From Microbulbifer harenosus (GTDB taxonomy: Bacteria > Pseudomonadota > Gammaproteobacteria > Pseudomonadales > Cellvibrionaceae), in the NCBI RefSeq assembly GCF_005771435.1, contig NZ_VANI01000004.1, positions 434,001 to 498,000 of the forward strand: 64,000 nucleotides of DNA, in the 5' to 3' direction. Under the pieces are notes generated by a model. That model did no database searches and was not told the origin of the DNA. It was given only the letters and a program-made list of their open reading frames with translations. Shown here one piece after another: positions 17,801 through 26,132 of the stretch; position 1 is the stretch's first letter, and every line of letters begins with the position of its first letter. The position numbers and the translations under genes were made by a program.

Positions 17801-20360
17801 GAGTGAATGGATTTCCGTAATGGGTGGCAAAGTCGTTGCTCTGGCCGGTACGGAGTCTGAATCCCTGCTTACGGATATGGAGCATCCCTGTACGGGTTGC
17901 GGTGCTAATACTGCACCTACGGCATCTTTTGAGTATGCCCCGGAAACAGGTAATACCTCGAACGTATATGAGTTTGACGGTAGTGCAAGTAGTGATTCCG
18001 AAGATGGGAGTGCAGTGCTCTATCGCTGGGATCTGAACGGTGACGGAAAGTGGGACTCGGCGTTCTCCAGCAACTCTACCGCGGAACAGAAATACCTGCT
18101 CTCGGGCAGCTATCAGGTGCGTCTTCAGATCAGGGATTCCGGCGGTCTGACCTCCACCAGAACAAAGGTGGTTTCGGTTGCCCAGGGCATCGACAATGGT
18201 GTTGAAGTCTCAGACAGCGCGGCCCATTTGCTTGACTTCACTGTGACAGAAATGGAAGTCGATCTTCTGCGCAGCAAGGCTTACATCAGCGATAAATCGG
18301 AAAAGCGGTTATATGTAGTCGACCTGTTAACCGGATTGACTGAACGTTACTTTGAATTTCCGGCAATTCCGGAGCGCATGGCGATTACTCCAGATGGCAG
18401 TAAGTTGTATCTCGCGTTACTTTCTACGAGTTCTAATGCATACCGCAGTTTGGAAGAGCAGCTCGGCTATGTTGCTGTGTTTGATCTCGAGCAACAGGCC
18501 CATGTAAATACACTGCCGGTTGCGATTGACCCCTATGACCTCGTGGTGACGGATGCAGGGCAGCTGGTTGTCTCTGGACGTTGGAATCACGTCCAGGCAT
18601 ATGATGCTGACAGTGGCAATCTGCTTAGTAGTCTCAGTGTGGCAAGCCAGCTCGTGTTGGCCTTGTCTCCTTCGCAGAAGCAGGTGTTTGCGGTTCAGTC
18701 CGACTCATATTCCTATATCTACAAACTGGATATATCGGGTATTGGTATTGATGATTCGGTGGATTCCGTTTATCTGAGCAATCATCGCGTGAATGGCAAT
18801 ATTTGGGTTTCCCCAGATGGAAACTACCTGATCAGCCGCGGCGGCGATATTTTTCGCACATCAGATCTCTCCTTTGTGTTTGGGTTGACCTCGGAGGAGG
18901 TGCGGATAGAGCAACTGGCTTTTGATACAGCGGAAAAACTGGCGTTTGCGCTATTGTCAGACGGAAGTGTTCAGTACTTCAATCTAAGCAGTTGGTTGCA
19001 GGTTGACACCATGTCGGTGCCGGCAGATACGGTATCCATTTCCGTAGTTGGCAGCAGTGTGTTCGTTGTTTCCGAAGGGCAGACGGCATTCCAGCTGAGT
19101 GAATACGTACATCCCTGCATTGGCTGCGGCGCTAACACCGCGCCGGTGGCCGCGTTCAGTGTTGATGCAGCGGCGATGGATACGGCGAACACATTTACCT
19201 TCGATGCCTCGGGCAGTATTGACAATGAGGATGGTGATGCACTGCAGTACCGCTGGGACCTGAACGGTGATGGTGAGTGGGATGGTGACTTCTCTACCAG
19301 TTCTTCTGCCAGTCACAACTATATACTGGCGGGTAGCTACCTCGTTCGCATGCAGGTCCGCGACTCGGGAGGGCTTGCTTCGATTGCGCAGAAGAGTCTC
19401 TCTGTCGCGCAGGGTGTGAACACGGGGATAGAGGTAACGGGCAGCATTGCCAATCAGCTGGATTTTGCCATAGCCGACTTTGTGGTGGACCAGACGCGGA
19501 ATAAGGCTTACTTCAGCGATAAATCAGCTAAGCGTCTATATGTGGTAAATCTGTTGAGTGGTCTTACCGAACGCTACTTCGAGTTTGAACAAATGCCGGA
19601 GCGATTGGCGATCACACCAGATGGCAGCAAGCTCTATCTTGCGCTGCTGGTGCAAGAGCATAGCAGTTACTGGTGGGAAGAGGACCAGTATGGTTATGTG
19701 GCTGAGTTTGATCCTGAGCAACAGGCCCATATCAACACTATCCTGGTGGCGACAGATCCTTACGATCTCGTGGCTACTGATTCCGGTAAACTGGTGGTGG
19801 CGTCGGGTTCCGGCCAGTGGACAGATATCCTCTCTTATAATGCCGAGACCGGCGTCCTGCTTGGGCAGAATGGCATCCGGCAGCGTTCACGCCTCGCGTT
19901 GCACCCATCGCAGAACTGGGTATTTGCCGCGGACAGTGACTTATCTCCTTCCGATATTGAAAAATTCGACATTAGCGGTACTGGCATCACCCGTCTCGGC
20001 GATTCACCCTATCACGGATACTACCGAATGAATGGCAACATCTGGGCGACGCCTGATAGCCAGCACGTTATAACCCGCGGTGGCGATGTATTCCTCGCCT
20101 CCGACATGACCTATGTCCTCAGCCTGACTGCGACTGGCGTAATGGTGAACAGCTTGGTGTTCGATGAATCTGCCGGTGAAGTTCAAGTACTGGGCTCGGA
20201 CGGCACACTGTATGAGCATGACTATCTTACGAGCTTTGCCCGTACTGGCAGCGCCAACAATCTGGTAAATCCACTGCATCTGTTGCGCAGCGGAGACAAA
20301 CTGTATGTTATCTCCCAGGGAATCAGTGGTCTGGAGTTACAAGAGCTGAGTCAGGAGTAA
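14880..20360 (+). CDS. Giant lipoprotein with four propeller-like repeats alternating with three PKD-like domains
   Basis: An 1826-residue exported lipoprotein. The signal peptide ends in lipobox A-L-S-G-C (C24), followed by a Gly/Ser-rich linker to about residue 58. Residues 60-215 are an unassigned domain; about 220-285 has thrombospondin-type-3-like calcium motifs (D-x-D-G-D-G, D-P-D-D-D-N-D-G). Then comes an alternating array: propeller-like units near 290-597, 690-1003, 1103-1413 and 1510-1823, separated by PKD-like domains (each with Y-R-W-D-x-(N/D)-x-D-G-x-W) near 597-690, 1003-1103 and 1413-1510. Each unit repeats P-E-R-(M/L)-x-x-T-x-D-G and I-D-P-(F/Y)-D-L-V-V. Three of four carry S-S-Y-W-W-E-E. 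Cys pairs (H-P-C-x-x-C-G) open each PKD. I start at the ATG at 14880, which puts a normal signal peptide at the N-terminus. The likely role is surface binding or scaffolding; no catalytic site is seen. Confidence 0.85.
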   Translation: MKHGLFSRNLFTLLFSVVLALSGCGGGGGSSESPQTGGSSSSSSGSSGGGSSSSSGGDVVSMDGIFLDSRVVGLSYTTTSGLAGTTDARGKFQFRQDDHIVFSVGNIAFPEVAALPVMTPFDLFALRDFSSNEVINTLVLLQTLDDDGDIENAIVIPQVNIDALAAADIKLADLSESYKTFLASAKVKALIASLPGRDGPVMPANAIRHFSRQLAESTLLDFDGDGLMNNVDPDDDNDGVADELDQLPWNPDEQRDFDGDYLGDNTDKDDDQDGLEDATDNLLELVHIGASAAEGIADTYVDADRGLLYISNKSRKRVEVLDLYSGDLLQYFTFDHAPERMAATPDGRKLYVALLEQEHSSYWWEEDQLGHVAIVDLESRTLVKTLTLNIDPFDLVVTSGGKLVVTSGSGQWTNIIAYDADTGVELGRMSNHIYQGSYISLHSDEQSVFVSRSSSSEIEKLDISGAGIVRPSNVSTNYNHRAGYDVWTTPDGKYVIAGAGDLFLASDLSYVKSITPPSVTIHHVHFDTARGLAWLMLSDKSILIVNLSTFEAVTTDMYFGNALGVHTHGDSVSYFLVDQNELITIKKQHPCADCGNNSAPVARYAYTPTDGNTTDLYTFDASTSSDSESSVGLKYRWDIDNDGQWEADFSSSPILKHRFTLAGLRFVRLQVKDPGGLVSTAVKSVNVAQGIDPGVVVEDAVANSLNFNVTEVQEDKARNLLYITDKAGKRLYVVNVTTGLTERYFEFDFMPERMTMTSDGSTLYLALLAQEHSSYWWEEEQYGYIAEIDLQQLAYVRTFKINTDPYDLVVTDAGKLIVSSGSGQWTDIYAYEASTGKVLGNASISQASRLTLHPSQNWVFAADTGSSPSDFEKFDISGAGIVSVGDSPYHGDHRINGNVWATPDGKYLITRGGDIFNASDMTFVTNLTAQGVYIEQLTFDPVENTAFALTSADSLQYFNMTSWLQVGSVPVLNGSEWISVMGGKVVALAGTESESLLTDMEHPCTGCGANTAPTASFEYAPETGNTSNVYEFDGSASSDSEDGSAVLYRWDLNGDGKWDSAFSSNSTAEQKYLLSGSYQVRLQIRDSGGLTSTRTKVVSVAQGIDNGVEVSDSAAHLLDFTVTEMEVDLLRSKAYISDKSEKRLYVVDLLTGLTERYFEFPAIPERMAITPDGSKLYLALLSTSSNAYRSLEEQLGYVAVFDLEQQAHVNTLPVAIDPYDLVVTDAGQLVVSGRWNHVQAYDADSGNLLSSLSVASQLVLALSPSQKQVFAVQSDSYSYIYKLDISGIGIDDSVDSVYLSNHRVNGNIWVSPDGNYLISRGGDIFRTSDLSFVFGLTSEEVRIEQLAFDTAEKLAFALLSDGSVQYFNLSSWLQVDTMSVPADTVSISVVGSSVFVVSEGQTAFQLSEYVHPCIGCGANTAPVAAFSVDAAAMDTANTFTFDASGSIDNEDGDALQYRWDLNGDGEWDGDFSTSSSASHNYILAGSYLVRMQVRDSGGLASIAQKSLSVAQGVNTGIEVTGSIANQLDFAIADFVVDQTRNKAYFSDKSAKRLYVVNLLSGLTERYFEFEQMPERLAITPDGSKLYLALLVQEHSSYWWEEDQYGYVAEFDPEQQAHINTILVATDPYDLVATDSGKLVVASGSGQWTDILSYNAETGVLLGQNGIRQRSRLALHPSQNWVFAADSDLSPSDIEKFDISGTGITRLGDSPYHGYYRMNGNIWATPDSQHVITRGGDVFLASDMTYVLSLTATGVMVNSLVFDESAGEVQVLGSDGTLYEHDYLTSFARTGSANNLVNPLHLLRSGDKLYVISQGISGLELQELSQE
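15732..20350 (+). repeat. Four diverged tandem repeats of about 1.23 kb within the giant lipoprotein gene
   Basis: The same landmark codons recur at a spacing of roughly 1.23-1.24 kb. The block encoding S-S-Y-W-W-E-E is near 15958, 17197 and 19662, and the degenerate third copy is near 18435. Synonymous positions differ freely, so the duplications are old and kept by selection on the protein. Confidence 0.85.
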
Positions 20361-20370
20361 GGTAATTCGG

Positions 20371-20408
20371 AATAAAACAACGGCACCGAAAGGTGCCGTT
20401 GTTTTATT
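20371..20408. terminator. Bidirectional terminator between giant lipoprotein and transglutaminase-like gene
   Basis: Arms of 17 bases, from AATAAAACAACGGCACC to its complement, enclose a GAAA tetraloop (20388-20391). A-rich and T-rich flanks on either side serve the two convergent genes. Confidence 0.9.
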
Positions 20409-20454
20409 ACCTCGCCAATTAAGCAAGAATTGCGACTGATTAATACCGGCTATA

Positions 20455-21267
20455 CTAACCGCGCACAAACTGCGACTTTCTGATCCAGTGCTTACCGCGA
20501 TAACTGCGGGTGGACGCCGAGGTGGTTTTCGCCCAGAAGTATTCCCGGTTGAACTGAAATTCCACTTCATAACCTTCCGCGAGTGCCGCCAGCGGCATGG
20601 CCTGCCAGCTGGACTGGCGCCGTTTGCTGGTGGCTTCGAGCAGGTATTCCGTGTTATTGACAACAGCCACGACCCAGGCGTGGCCCTCACCCTTATGGGT
20701 ACCAAGTGCGACCCGCGCATCCACCCCGAGATTGATCAGCCAGTCCGCCAGCAGGATGGCGTGGTCTTCGCAGTCACCGCGTTTCTGGTAATACGCTTGG
20801 CGGGAGGTCTGCCAGATATCTGCAAGCCCTGCGTACTGCAGATGGTCGTACTGGTATTCCTTGCGCATGGCGAGAGTGTACAGCGGGACCCAAAGCTCCT
20901 TGGTCTCAAAAGGCTGGAAGCCGACGAGATAACTGTTGGCGAAGTGATGGTGACTGTCGAGGCCGCGGGCAGAGGCGGTGACGTTTTCCAGCCCTTGCCA
21001 GTTCCAGATAGAAATGTAGCCGCTCTCTGCATCCGAGCGTTTCCCCACCGCCTGTTGCACCATTTGTTCCGTGAGTGGCGAGCGGCTGCCTTCCACCAGT
21101 ACAGTGCCGCGCTGGTTGTCGCTGACATCGGTAGGTTCGCCCTCCCCAGCGGCGGCGCGCTGGTGGCTCAGAACAACGCTGTCTCGCAGTAACTGGTTCC
21201 GCTGTTGGAGCAGCTCCGGCAGCATCATCAGTATGCTCAGTAGTACTCCGGTGAGCAAAAGGCGCAC
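20455..21267 (-). CDS. Transglutaminase-like cysteine protease-fold protein
   Basis: A 270-residue protein with one N-terminal hydrophobic helix (signal or anchor, about 1-20). The transglutaminase-like core begins near residue 120. The catalytic triad can be read as C166 in K-R-G-D-C-E-D-H-A, H196 in G-H-A-W-V and an acidic residue at E211 in L-L-E-A-T. The C-E-D-H form is typical of bacterial transglutaminase-like peptidases facing the periplasm. The gene lies 12 bases downstream of a DUF350 gene on the same strand, so they form an operon. The substrate is unknown; peptide bond hydrolysis or peptide crosslinking in the envelope are both possible. Confidence 0.85.
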   Translation of the reverse strand: MRLLLTGVLLSILMMLPELLQQRNQLLRDSVVLSHQRAAAGEGEPTDVSDNQRGTVLVEGSRSPLTEQMVQQAVGKRSDAESGYISIWNWQGLENVTASARGLDSHHHFANSYLVGFQPFETKELWVPLYTLAMRKEYQYDHLQYAGLADIWQTSRQAYYQKRGDCEDHAILLADWLINLGVDARVALGTHKGEGHAWVVAVVNNTEYLLEATSKRRQSSWQAMPLAALAEGYEVEFQFNREYFWAKTTSASTRSYRGKHWIRKSQFVRG

Positions 21268-21279
21268 GGGAAATTAACC

Positions 21280-21510
21280 TCAACCTTTCAAACCAAAGGA
21301 AATGATCATTGCTACAAACACCAGAATGGTGGAAGCAAATATCGCTACGGCGATGTTGCCGTTTTTGAGTTCCTGTTCGATATCCACATGTTTCAGCAGC
21401 TTTTTGTCGATCACGAGCAATGCAACCATACCCACGATGATGGCCAGTACGGTGTAGAGCAGGTTGATACCGAGATTGAACAGGGTGGCGGTAAGAAATT
21501 CTGGTTGCAC
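21280..21510 (-). CDS. DUF350 (UPF0719) small membrane protein
   Basis: A 76-residue protein with two hydrophobic helices (about 12-34 and 53-73), linked by I-D-K-K-L-L-K-H-V-D-I-E-Q-E-L-K-N-G-N. This G-N-x-A-V-A-I linker entering helix 2 is the hallmark of DUF350. The function is unknown; the family often sits beside transglutaminase-like, glutathionylspermidine-synthase-like or DUF4178 genes. Here it precedes the transglutaminase-like gene by 12 bases, so a joint role at the membrane is likely. Confidence 0.82.
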   Translation of the reverse strand: MQPEFLTATLFNLGINLLYTVLAIIVGMVALLVIDKKLLKHVDIEQELKNGNIAVAIFASTILVFVAMIISFGLKG

Positions 21511-21723
21511 GTTTTTTGTCCATTTTGAACCAATAAGGACTCAATTAGATCATATTGAAGACCAGTTTTCCGCTTTCTTAAAATGCGCAGTATTGACAAA
21601 ACCAGGCTTCTGAAAAGGGTCGGTTGTGAACCACCGGATCAGAAAATTTATCGGGAAATTCGTTGGGGACGGCGGTCGGGCGTGAGTAGACTTCGTGGCA
21701 CGTTGGAAGAGGAGGAGTTTTCC

Positions 21724-22113
21724 ATGCGTTACTTAATACCTGTAGTACTGTTCTGTTCACTTTCCGGTGCCGCCCTGGCGCAGCAGCCGATATCCCAGCT
21801 TCCTGCTGGTGCTTCGGAAGTTCAGATCATGGGCACCACCTACTGGAGAAGTGGCAATAATTTCTATCAGTTCAACCAGGACACCGGCCTGTTCTATCAG
21901 GTACCTCAACCTACCGTACAGGCTCATAAGGACCGTGTATTGCAAGCGCATATGTATCAGCGCAGCCAGACATTGCCGGGTACAGGCCTGAGCAGTGATC
22001 AGCTTGAGGGTTGTCGGAACGTGGCAGCGGATAAATCCAATGCGGTCCCGAACCGGGGCAGTGAGGTATTTATCAATGCCTACAACAGCTGCATCCGGGA
22101 TCTGCAGCGGTAA
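21724..22113 (+). CDS. Small exported protein of unknown function
   Basis: A 129-residue protein with a clear signal peptide (M-R-Y-L-I-P-V-V-L-F, cleavage after A-L-A, about residue 19). A strong GAGGAGGAG ribosome site precedes the ATG at 21724. The mature part has a Tyr/Phe-rich section (T-T-Y-W-R-S-G-N-N-F-Y-Q-F, about 37-50) resembling short repeats in small envelope proteins of the DUF6515 kind. It ends with two Cys (C99 and C125 areas) that may pair. It does not match a family I can name with certainty. It is monocistronic, closed by a terminator. Confidence 0.75.
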   Translation: MRYLIPVVLFCSLSGAALAQQPISQLPAGASEVQIMGTTYWRSGNNFYQFNQDTGLFYQVPQPTVQAHKDRVLQAHMYQRSQTLPGTGLSSDQLEGCRNVAADKSNAVPNRGSEVFINAYNSCIRDLQR

Positions 22114-22136
22114 ACGTCAAAGGATCTGTGAGAGCG

Positions 22137-22170
22137 AAAAGGTTTGCCGGTTAGCCGGCAAACCTTTTTA
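22137..22170. terminator. Bidirectional terminator between small exported protein and cyoE
   Basis: Perfect 14-base arms AAAAGGTTTGCCGG / CCGGCAAACCTTTT around TTAG. It lies 24 bases after the plus-strand stop and 31 bases from the cyoE stop, so it closes both transcripts. Confidence 0.9.
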
Positions 22171-22200
22171 TTGGAATGGTATCTGGTGGTCCATGCGGCA

Positions 22201-23100
22201 TCAGATTCCCGCGAGATGTGGGGACGCGTTAGTTACGACTTCATTAAAGTCCAGCGCCATACTGACGCTGAGTGCGGTGATGATAAAGATAGAAAACGCG
22301 AACACCTGTCGCGCCCAGCTGTGAATATCCACATCCCTCCGGTAACCCCGCAGTGCCATCACCAGCCACCAGAAACTGGTGGTGCAGGCCACCGCCGTAA
22401 AAGCCACGCCGGTATAGCCGTTCAGTGGCAGCAGGATGCTGACCAGTGAAAACACCGCGATATACAGCACGATATGTAGCCTGGCCTTGCCGACGCCCTG
22501 CGCCACCGGCAGTACCGGGATATTCGCCGTTGCGTAGTCGCGGAAACGGAATATCGCAATGGCGTAGGAGTGCGGCATCTGCCACAGGCAGAACATCAGC
22601 AGCAGGATCAGGGCCGCATTGTCGCACTGGCCGGTGACCGCGCAGTAACCCACCACCGGCGGCACTGCACCGGAGAGCGCGCCCACCAACGTGCCGTATA
22701 CGGAATTGCGCTTCATATACAGGCTGTAGACAACCACATAAATCACAAAACCCAGCGCAGCGAAAGCGACGCTGACGGCGTTGGTGAATACCGCCAGCAG
22801 CGCAAATCCCACAACGCCGAGCGCTATTCCAAACACAAGCGCCGCGCGCACCGAGAGGGCGCCGGTGACGGTCACCCGATTGCGGGTACGCTGCATACGC
22901 GCGTCGATATCGCGGTCGATGCAGTTGTTGATAGCGCAACCGGAGGCCACCACCAGTGACAACCCGATTACCGTGGCGGAAAACAGCTGCCAGTCGATGT
23001 CCCCGCGGGCGGCGAGAAAAAATCCCCCGGCGACCGAGATCAGGTTGCCGGCGATGATGCCCGGCTTGGTGACGTGAATGTAATGTTTGAGCATAGCCAT
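22201..23100 (-). CDS. cyoE: Protohaem IX farnesyltransferase (haem O synthase)
   Basis: A 299-residue UbiA-superfamily membrane enzyme that adds a farnesyl group to haem B to make haem O for the bo3 oxidase. The prenyl-diphosphate binding motif N-N[13 protein letters not shown] (about 58-72) is intact, as is the second conserved loop Y[11 protein letters not shown] (about 147-158). About nine hydrophobic helices are visible. It is the last gene of the cyo operon, 19 bases after cyoD. Confidence 0.96.
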   Translation of the reverse strand: MAMLKHYIHVTKPGIIAGNLISVAGGFFLAARGDIDWQLFSATVIGLSLVVASGCAINNCIDRDIDARMQRTRNRVTVTGALSVRAALVFGIALGVVGFALLAVFTNAVSVAFAALGFVIYVVVYSLYMKRNSVYGTLVGALSGAVPPVVGYCAVTGQCDNAALILLLMFCLWQMPHSYAIAIFRFRDYATANIPVLPVAQGVGKARLHIVLYIAVFSLVSILLPLNGYTGVAFTAVACTTSFWWLVMALRGYRRDVDIHSWARQVFAFSIFIITALSVSMALDFNEVVTNASPHLAGI

Positions 23101-23119
23101 TCCCGAATCGCCAAAAGCG

Positions 23120-23461
23120 TCAGTGCATCATCATGGCGTTGGAGGCGTAGATGATCCATATCGACAATCCAACCACCATGACGATGATCAATGCGGTAAA
23201 CAGGAAGGCGAATGTGTTCGCACGCCCTTGTTCGGAGAAGTTCAGGTGCAGGAAATATTTGAGATGCACCACCACCTGCACGATTGCCATTGTCACCATC
23301 AGCCAGATATTGGTGGCCTTGTCGAATTGAGCGGTCATCACCGCCCAGAATGGAATGGCGGTGAGAATGACCGACAGTGCAAACCCCACCAGGTAAGACT
23401 TGACGCTGCCGTGATCCGTTTCATGAGAGTGATCGGCATGTAAATCTGTCTGCGCGCTCAT
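23120..23461 (-). CDS. cyoD: Cytochrome bo3 quinol oxidase subunit IV
   Basis: A 113-residue protein with three transmembrane helices (about 22-42, 48-68 and 80-102), the usual size and shape of CyoD, which helps assembly of the CuB site. The N-terminal tail is His/Asp-rich. The start at 23461 (M-S-A-Q-T-D) overlaps the cyoC stop by one base (TAATG), a coupling arrangement common in this operon. A longer start upstream would run into cyoC. Confidence 0.95.
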   Translation of the reverse strand: MSAQTDLHADHSHETDHGSVKSYLVGFALSVILTAIPFWAVMTAQFDKATNIWLMVTMAIVQVVVHLKYFLHLNFSEQGRANTFAFLFTALIIVMVVGLSIWIIYASNAMMMH

Positions 23462-24078
23462 TAAAGAACCCCCATCAGGTAGACAACGGTAAATACACAC
23501 ACCCAGACGATATCCAGGAAGTGCCAGAACAGGCTCAGGCAGGACAGCCGCGTGATGGTCTGTCTGCCGAGACCGCGCTTGACCACTTCGATCATCATCA
23601 CCGCCATCCAGATCAGGCCGGCGGTAACATGCAGACCGTGCATGCCGACCAGAGCAAAGAACGAAGACAGGAAGGCGCTGCGCGACGGGCCATTACCCTC
23701 GGCGATCAAGTGATGGAACTCATTCACTTCCATGCCGATAAACACCGCGCCGAAGGCAAAGGTCACCAGCAGCCATCCGAGGGTGGCACCTTTGTTCTGG
23801 CGGTGTGCGGCGATCATCGCAAAACCGTAGGTGATGCTGCTGAACAGCAGTGCCGCGGTTTCGATAGCGACATAATCCAGTTCGAAAATATCGCGTCCAG
23901 ATACGCCACCGGCAGTGTTCATAAACAGGACTGCGTAGGTGGCGAAGACTGATGCGAACAACAGGCAGTCGGTCATCAGATAGAGCCAGAAACCGAAGAT
24001 GGTGTTCTCACTCGTGTCGTGGTGGTGATGATCCGGTGCCGTGTTGGCACCCTGATGTACGTGAGCGATCGCGGTCAT
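23461..24078 (-). CDS. cyoC: Cytochrome bo3 quinol oxidase subunit III
   Basis: A 205-residue protein with five transmembrane helices, the CyoC pattern; cytochrome c oxidases of the aa3 type usually have seven. Conserved features include [10 protein letters not shown] (about 28-37) in helix 1 and [11 protein letters not shown] (about 144-154). Its start overlaps the cyoB stop by four bases. Confidence 0.96.
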   Translation of the reverse strand: MTAIAHVHQGANTAPDHHHHDTSENTIFGFWLYLMTDCLLFASVFATYAVLFMNTAGGVSGRDIFELDYVAIETAALLFSSITYGFAMIAAHRQNKGATLGWLLVTFAFGAVFIGMEVNEFHHLIAEGNGPSRSAFLSSFFALVGMHGLHVTAGLIWMAVMMIEVVKRGLGRQTITRLSCLSLFWHFLDIVWVCVFTVVYLMGVL

Positions 24079-26129
24079 GCGGACACCTCCTCGATAGATT
24101 CTTCGGCAGCTTTTTTGCGGCGCTTGGCCGGGGTGGCCTGGTGGTGAGCGGGAGCGGGATTCACGTGGCGCAGGTGCGCGTATTCGATACGTGCGATTTC
24201 ATCCGGTTGCACGTAGTAATCCACATTCGAGACGTAGGCGCGCTGCAACAGAAAGACCACCGCGGCCACAAGGCTCGCCACCGCCAACCAGGTGATATGC
24301 CACACTGCGGCAAAGCCGAACGCGGTGGCTGCACTGGCGATTAGAATTCCGGCAGCGGTATTTTTGGGCATGTGAATGGGCGCATATTTGGCGGGGCGCT
24401 GGTATGCGGTGCCTTTTTCTTTCATATCAGTAAATGCATCGATGTCGTCCACCTGCGGCAGCACCGCAAAGTTGTAGAACTGCGGTGGCGAAGCGGTGGA
24501 CCACTCCAGGGTGTGGCCGTTCCAGGGATCGCCGGTGAGGTCGCGGTTCTGCTCGCGGTTGCGAAATGCCAGATACAGCTGCACAAATTGCAGCACGATG
24601 CCCACGAGAATCACGAAGGCACCGGCACAGGCGATATACAGCCAGATATTCCAGTCGGGGTTGTCCGTGTGGTTCAGACGGCGGGTCATGCCGAGGAAAC
24701 CCAGTACGTACAGCGGCATGAACGCCATATAGAAACCGATCTGCCAGCACCAGAAAGAGGCCTTGCCGATGCGCTCGTTCAAGTGGAAGCCCATGGCCTT
24801 GGAGAACCAGAAGGCGAAGCCGGCGAGGTAGCCGAACACCGCACCGCCAATGATGGTGTTGTGGAAGTGTGCGATCAGGAACAGGCTGTTGTGCAGCACA
24901 TAGTCCGCCCCCGGCACTGCCAGCAAAACCCCGGTCATGCCGCCGATGGTGAAGGTCACCATAAAACCCAGCGTCCACAGTACCGGCACCGTCATACGCA
25001 GGCGGCCGCGATACATGGTGAACAGCCAGTTAAACAGTTTTACGCCGGTGGGTACCGCAATGATCATGGTCATGATGCCGAAGAAAGCATTCACATTGGC
25101 GCTGGAACCCATGGTGAAAAAGTGGTGCAGCCACACGATGAAGCCGAGGATGGAAATCGCACCGCTTGCCCACACCATGGATGTGTAACCAAAAAGACGC
25201 TTGCCGGTGAAGGTGGAAATTACCTCGGAGAAAATCCCGAACGCGGGCAGCATCAGGATGTACACCTCGGGGTGACCCCAGGCCCAGAACAGATTGATAT
25301 ACATCATGGCGTTACCGCCAAGATCGTTGGTGAAGAAGTGGAAATCCAGGTAGCGATCGAGGGTCAGCAGGCCCAGCACCGCCGTCAAAATCGGAAAGGA
25401 GGCCACGATTAGCACGTTGGCCCAGGTGCAGGTCCAGGTGAAAATCGGCATGTCCATCAGCTTCATGCCCGGTGCGCGCATCTTGAACACGGTCACCAGA
25501 AAATTCACCCCTGTCAGCAGCGTGCCGACGCCGGAAATCTGCAGTGCCCAGATATAGTAATCCACGCCCACGCCGGGACTGAATGACAGCTCCGACAGCG
25601 GGGGATAGGCGAGCCAGCCAGTCTTGGCAAATTCACCGAGACCGAGGGAAATATTGATCAGCACAGCACCGCCCGCAGACAACCAGAAACTTAGATTGTT
25701 CATGAATGGGAAGGCCACGTCGCGCGCGCCGATCTGCAGCGGCAGCACGATGTTCATTAGCCCGATCATGAATGGCATCGCCATGAACATGATCATGATC
25801 ACCCCATGGGCGGTGAAAATCTGGTCGTAGTGCTCCGGCGGCAGATAACCGGCGGCGCCGTTGGTGGCCATGGCCAGTTGCGTGCGCATCATAATTGCGT
25901 CGGAAAAACCGCGGATCAGCATGATCAGCGCCAGCAGGATATACATCACGCCCAAGCGCTTGTGGTCGACGGACGTTATCCAGTCAAACCACAGGGTGTC
26001 CCACTGTTTCGCGCGGGTGATGGCGATGGCGATGAGAATGCCGGCGATGCCGACCACCGCAAGAGTGCCCATGATGATGGGCTCATGATAGGGAATGGCT
26101 TCCCAGGATAAGTTTCCGAGCAGATTCAT
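24075..26129 (-). CDS. cyoB: Cytochrome bo3 quinol oxidase subunit I
   Basis: The 684-residue catalytic subunit, which reduces O2 to water with electrons from ubiquinol and pumps protons. Visible ligands: the low-spin haem His in F-T-A-H-G-V (H108), the CuB/Tyr crosslink region W-G-H-P-E-V-Y (near 285-291), the H-H pair in W-L-H-H-F-F-T (near 335) and the haem His pair in A-H-F-H-N-T-I (near 420-425). The K-R-L-G-V-M-Y start region and R-G-F-S-D-A fit quinol rather than cytochrome c oxidases. GGAGGAG sits just ahead of the ATG. The length is close to that of E. coli CyoB (663). Confidence 0.97.
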   Translation of the reverse strand: MNLLGNLSWEAIPYHEPIIMGTLAVVGIAGILIAIAITRAKQWDTLWFDWITSVDHKRLGVMYILLALIMLIRGFSDAIMMRTQLAMATNGAAGYLPPEHYDQIFTAHGVIMIMFMAMPFMIGLMNIVLPLQIGARDVAFPFMNNLSFWLSAGGAVLINISLGLGEFAKTGWLAYPPLSELSFSPGVGVDYYIWALQISGVGTLLTGVNFLVTVFKMRAPGMKLMDMPIFTWTCTWANVLIVASFPILTAVLGLLTLDRYLDFHFFTNDLGGNAMMYINLFWAWGHPEVYILMLPAFGIFSEVISTFTGKRLFGYTSMVWASGAISILGFIVWLHHFFTMGSSANVNAFFGIMTMIIAVPTGVKLFNWLFTMYRGRLRMTVPVLWTLGFMVTFTIGGMTGVLLAVPGADYVLHNSLFLIAHFHNTIIGGAVFGYLAGFAFWFSKAMGFHLNERIGKASFWCWQIGFYMAFMPLYVLGFLGMTRRLNHTDNPDWNIWLYIACAGAFVILVGIVLQFVQLYLAFRNREQNRDLTGDPWNGHTLEWSTASPPQFYNFAVLPQVDDIDAFTDMKEKGTAYQRPAKYAPIHMPKNTAAGILIASAATAFGFAAVWHITWLAVASLVAAVVFLLQRAYVSNVDYYVQPDEIARIEYAHLRHVNPAPAHHQATPAKRRKKAAEESIEEVSA

Positions 26130-26132
26130 GGG

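Noticed and set aside
24372-25412. A long plus-strand open frame across cyoB
   Set aside because: Rich in His, Gln and Gly as the antisense of a membrane protein; no start signal and no family.
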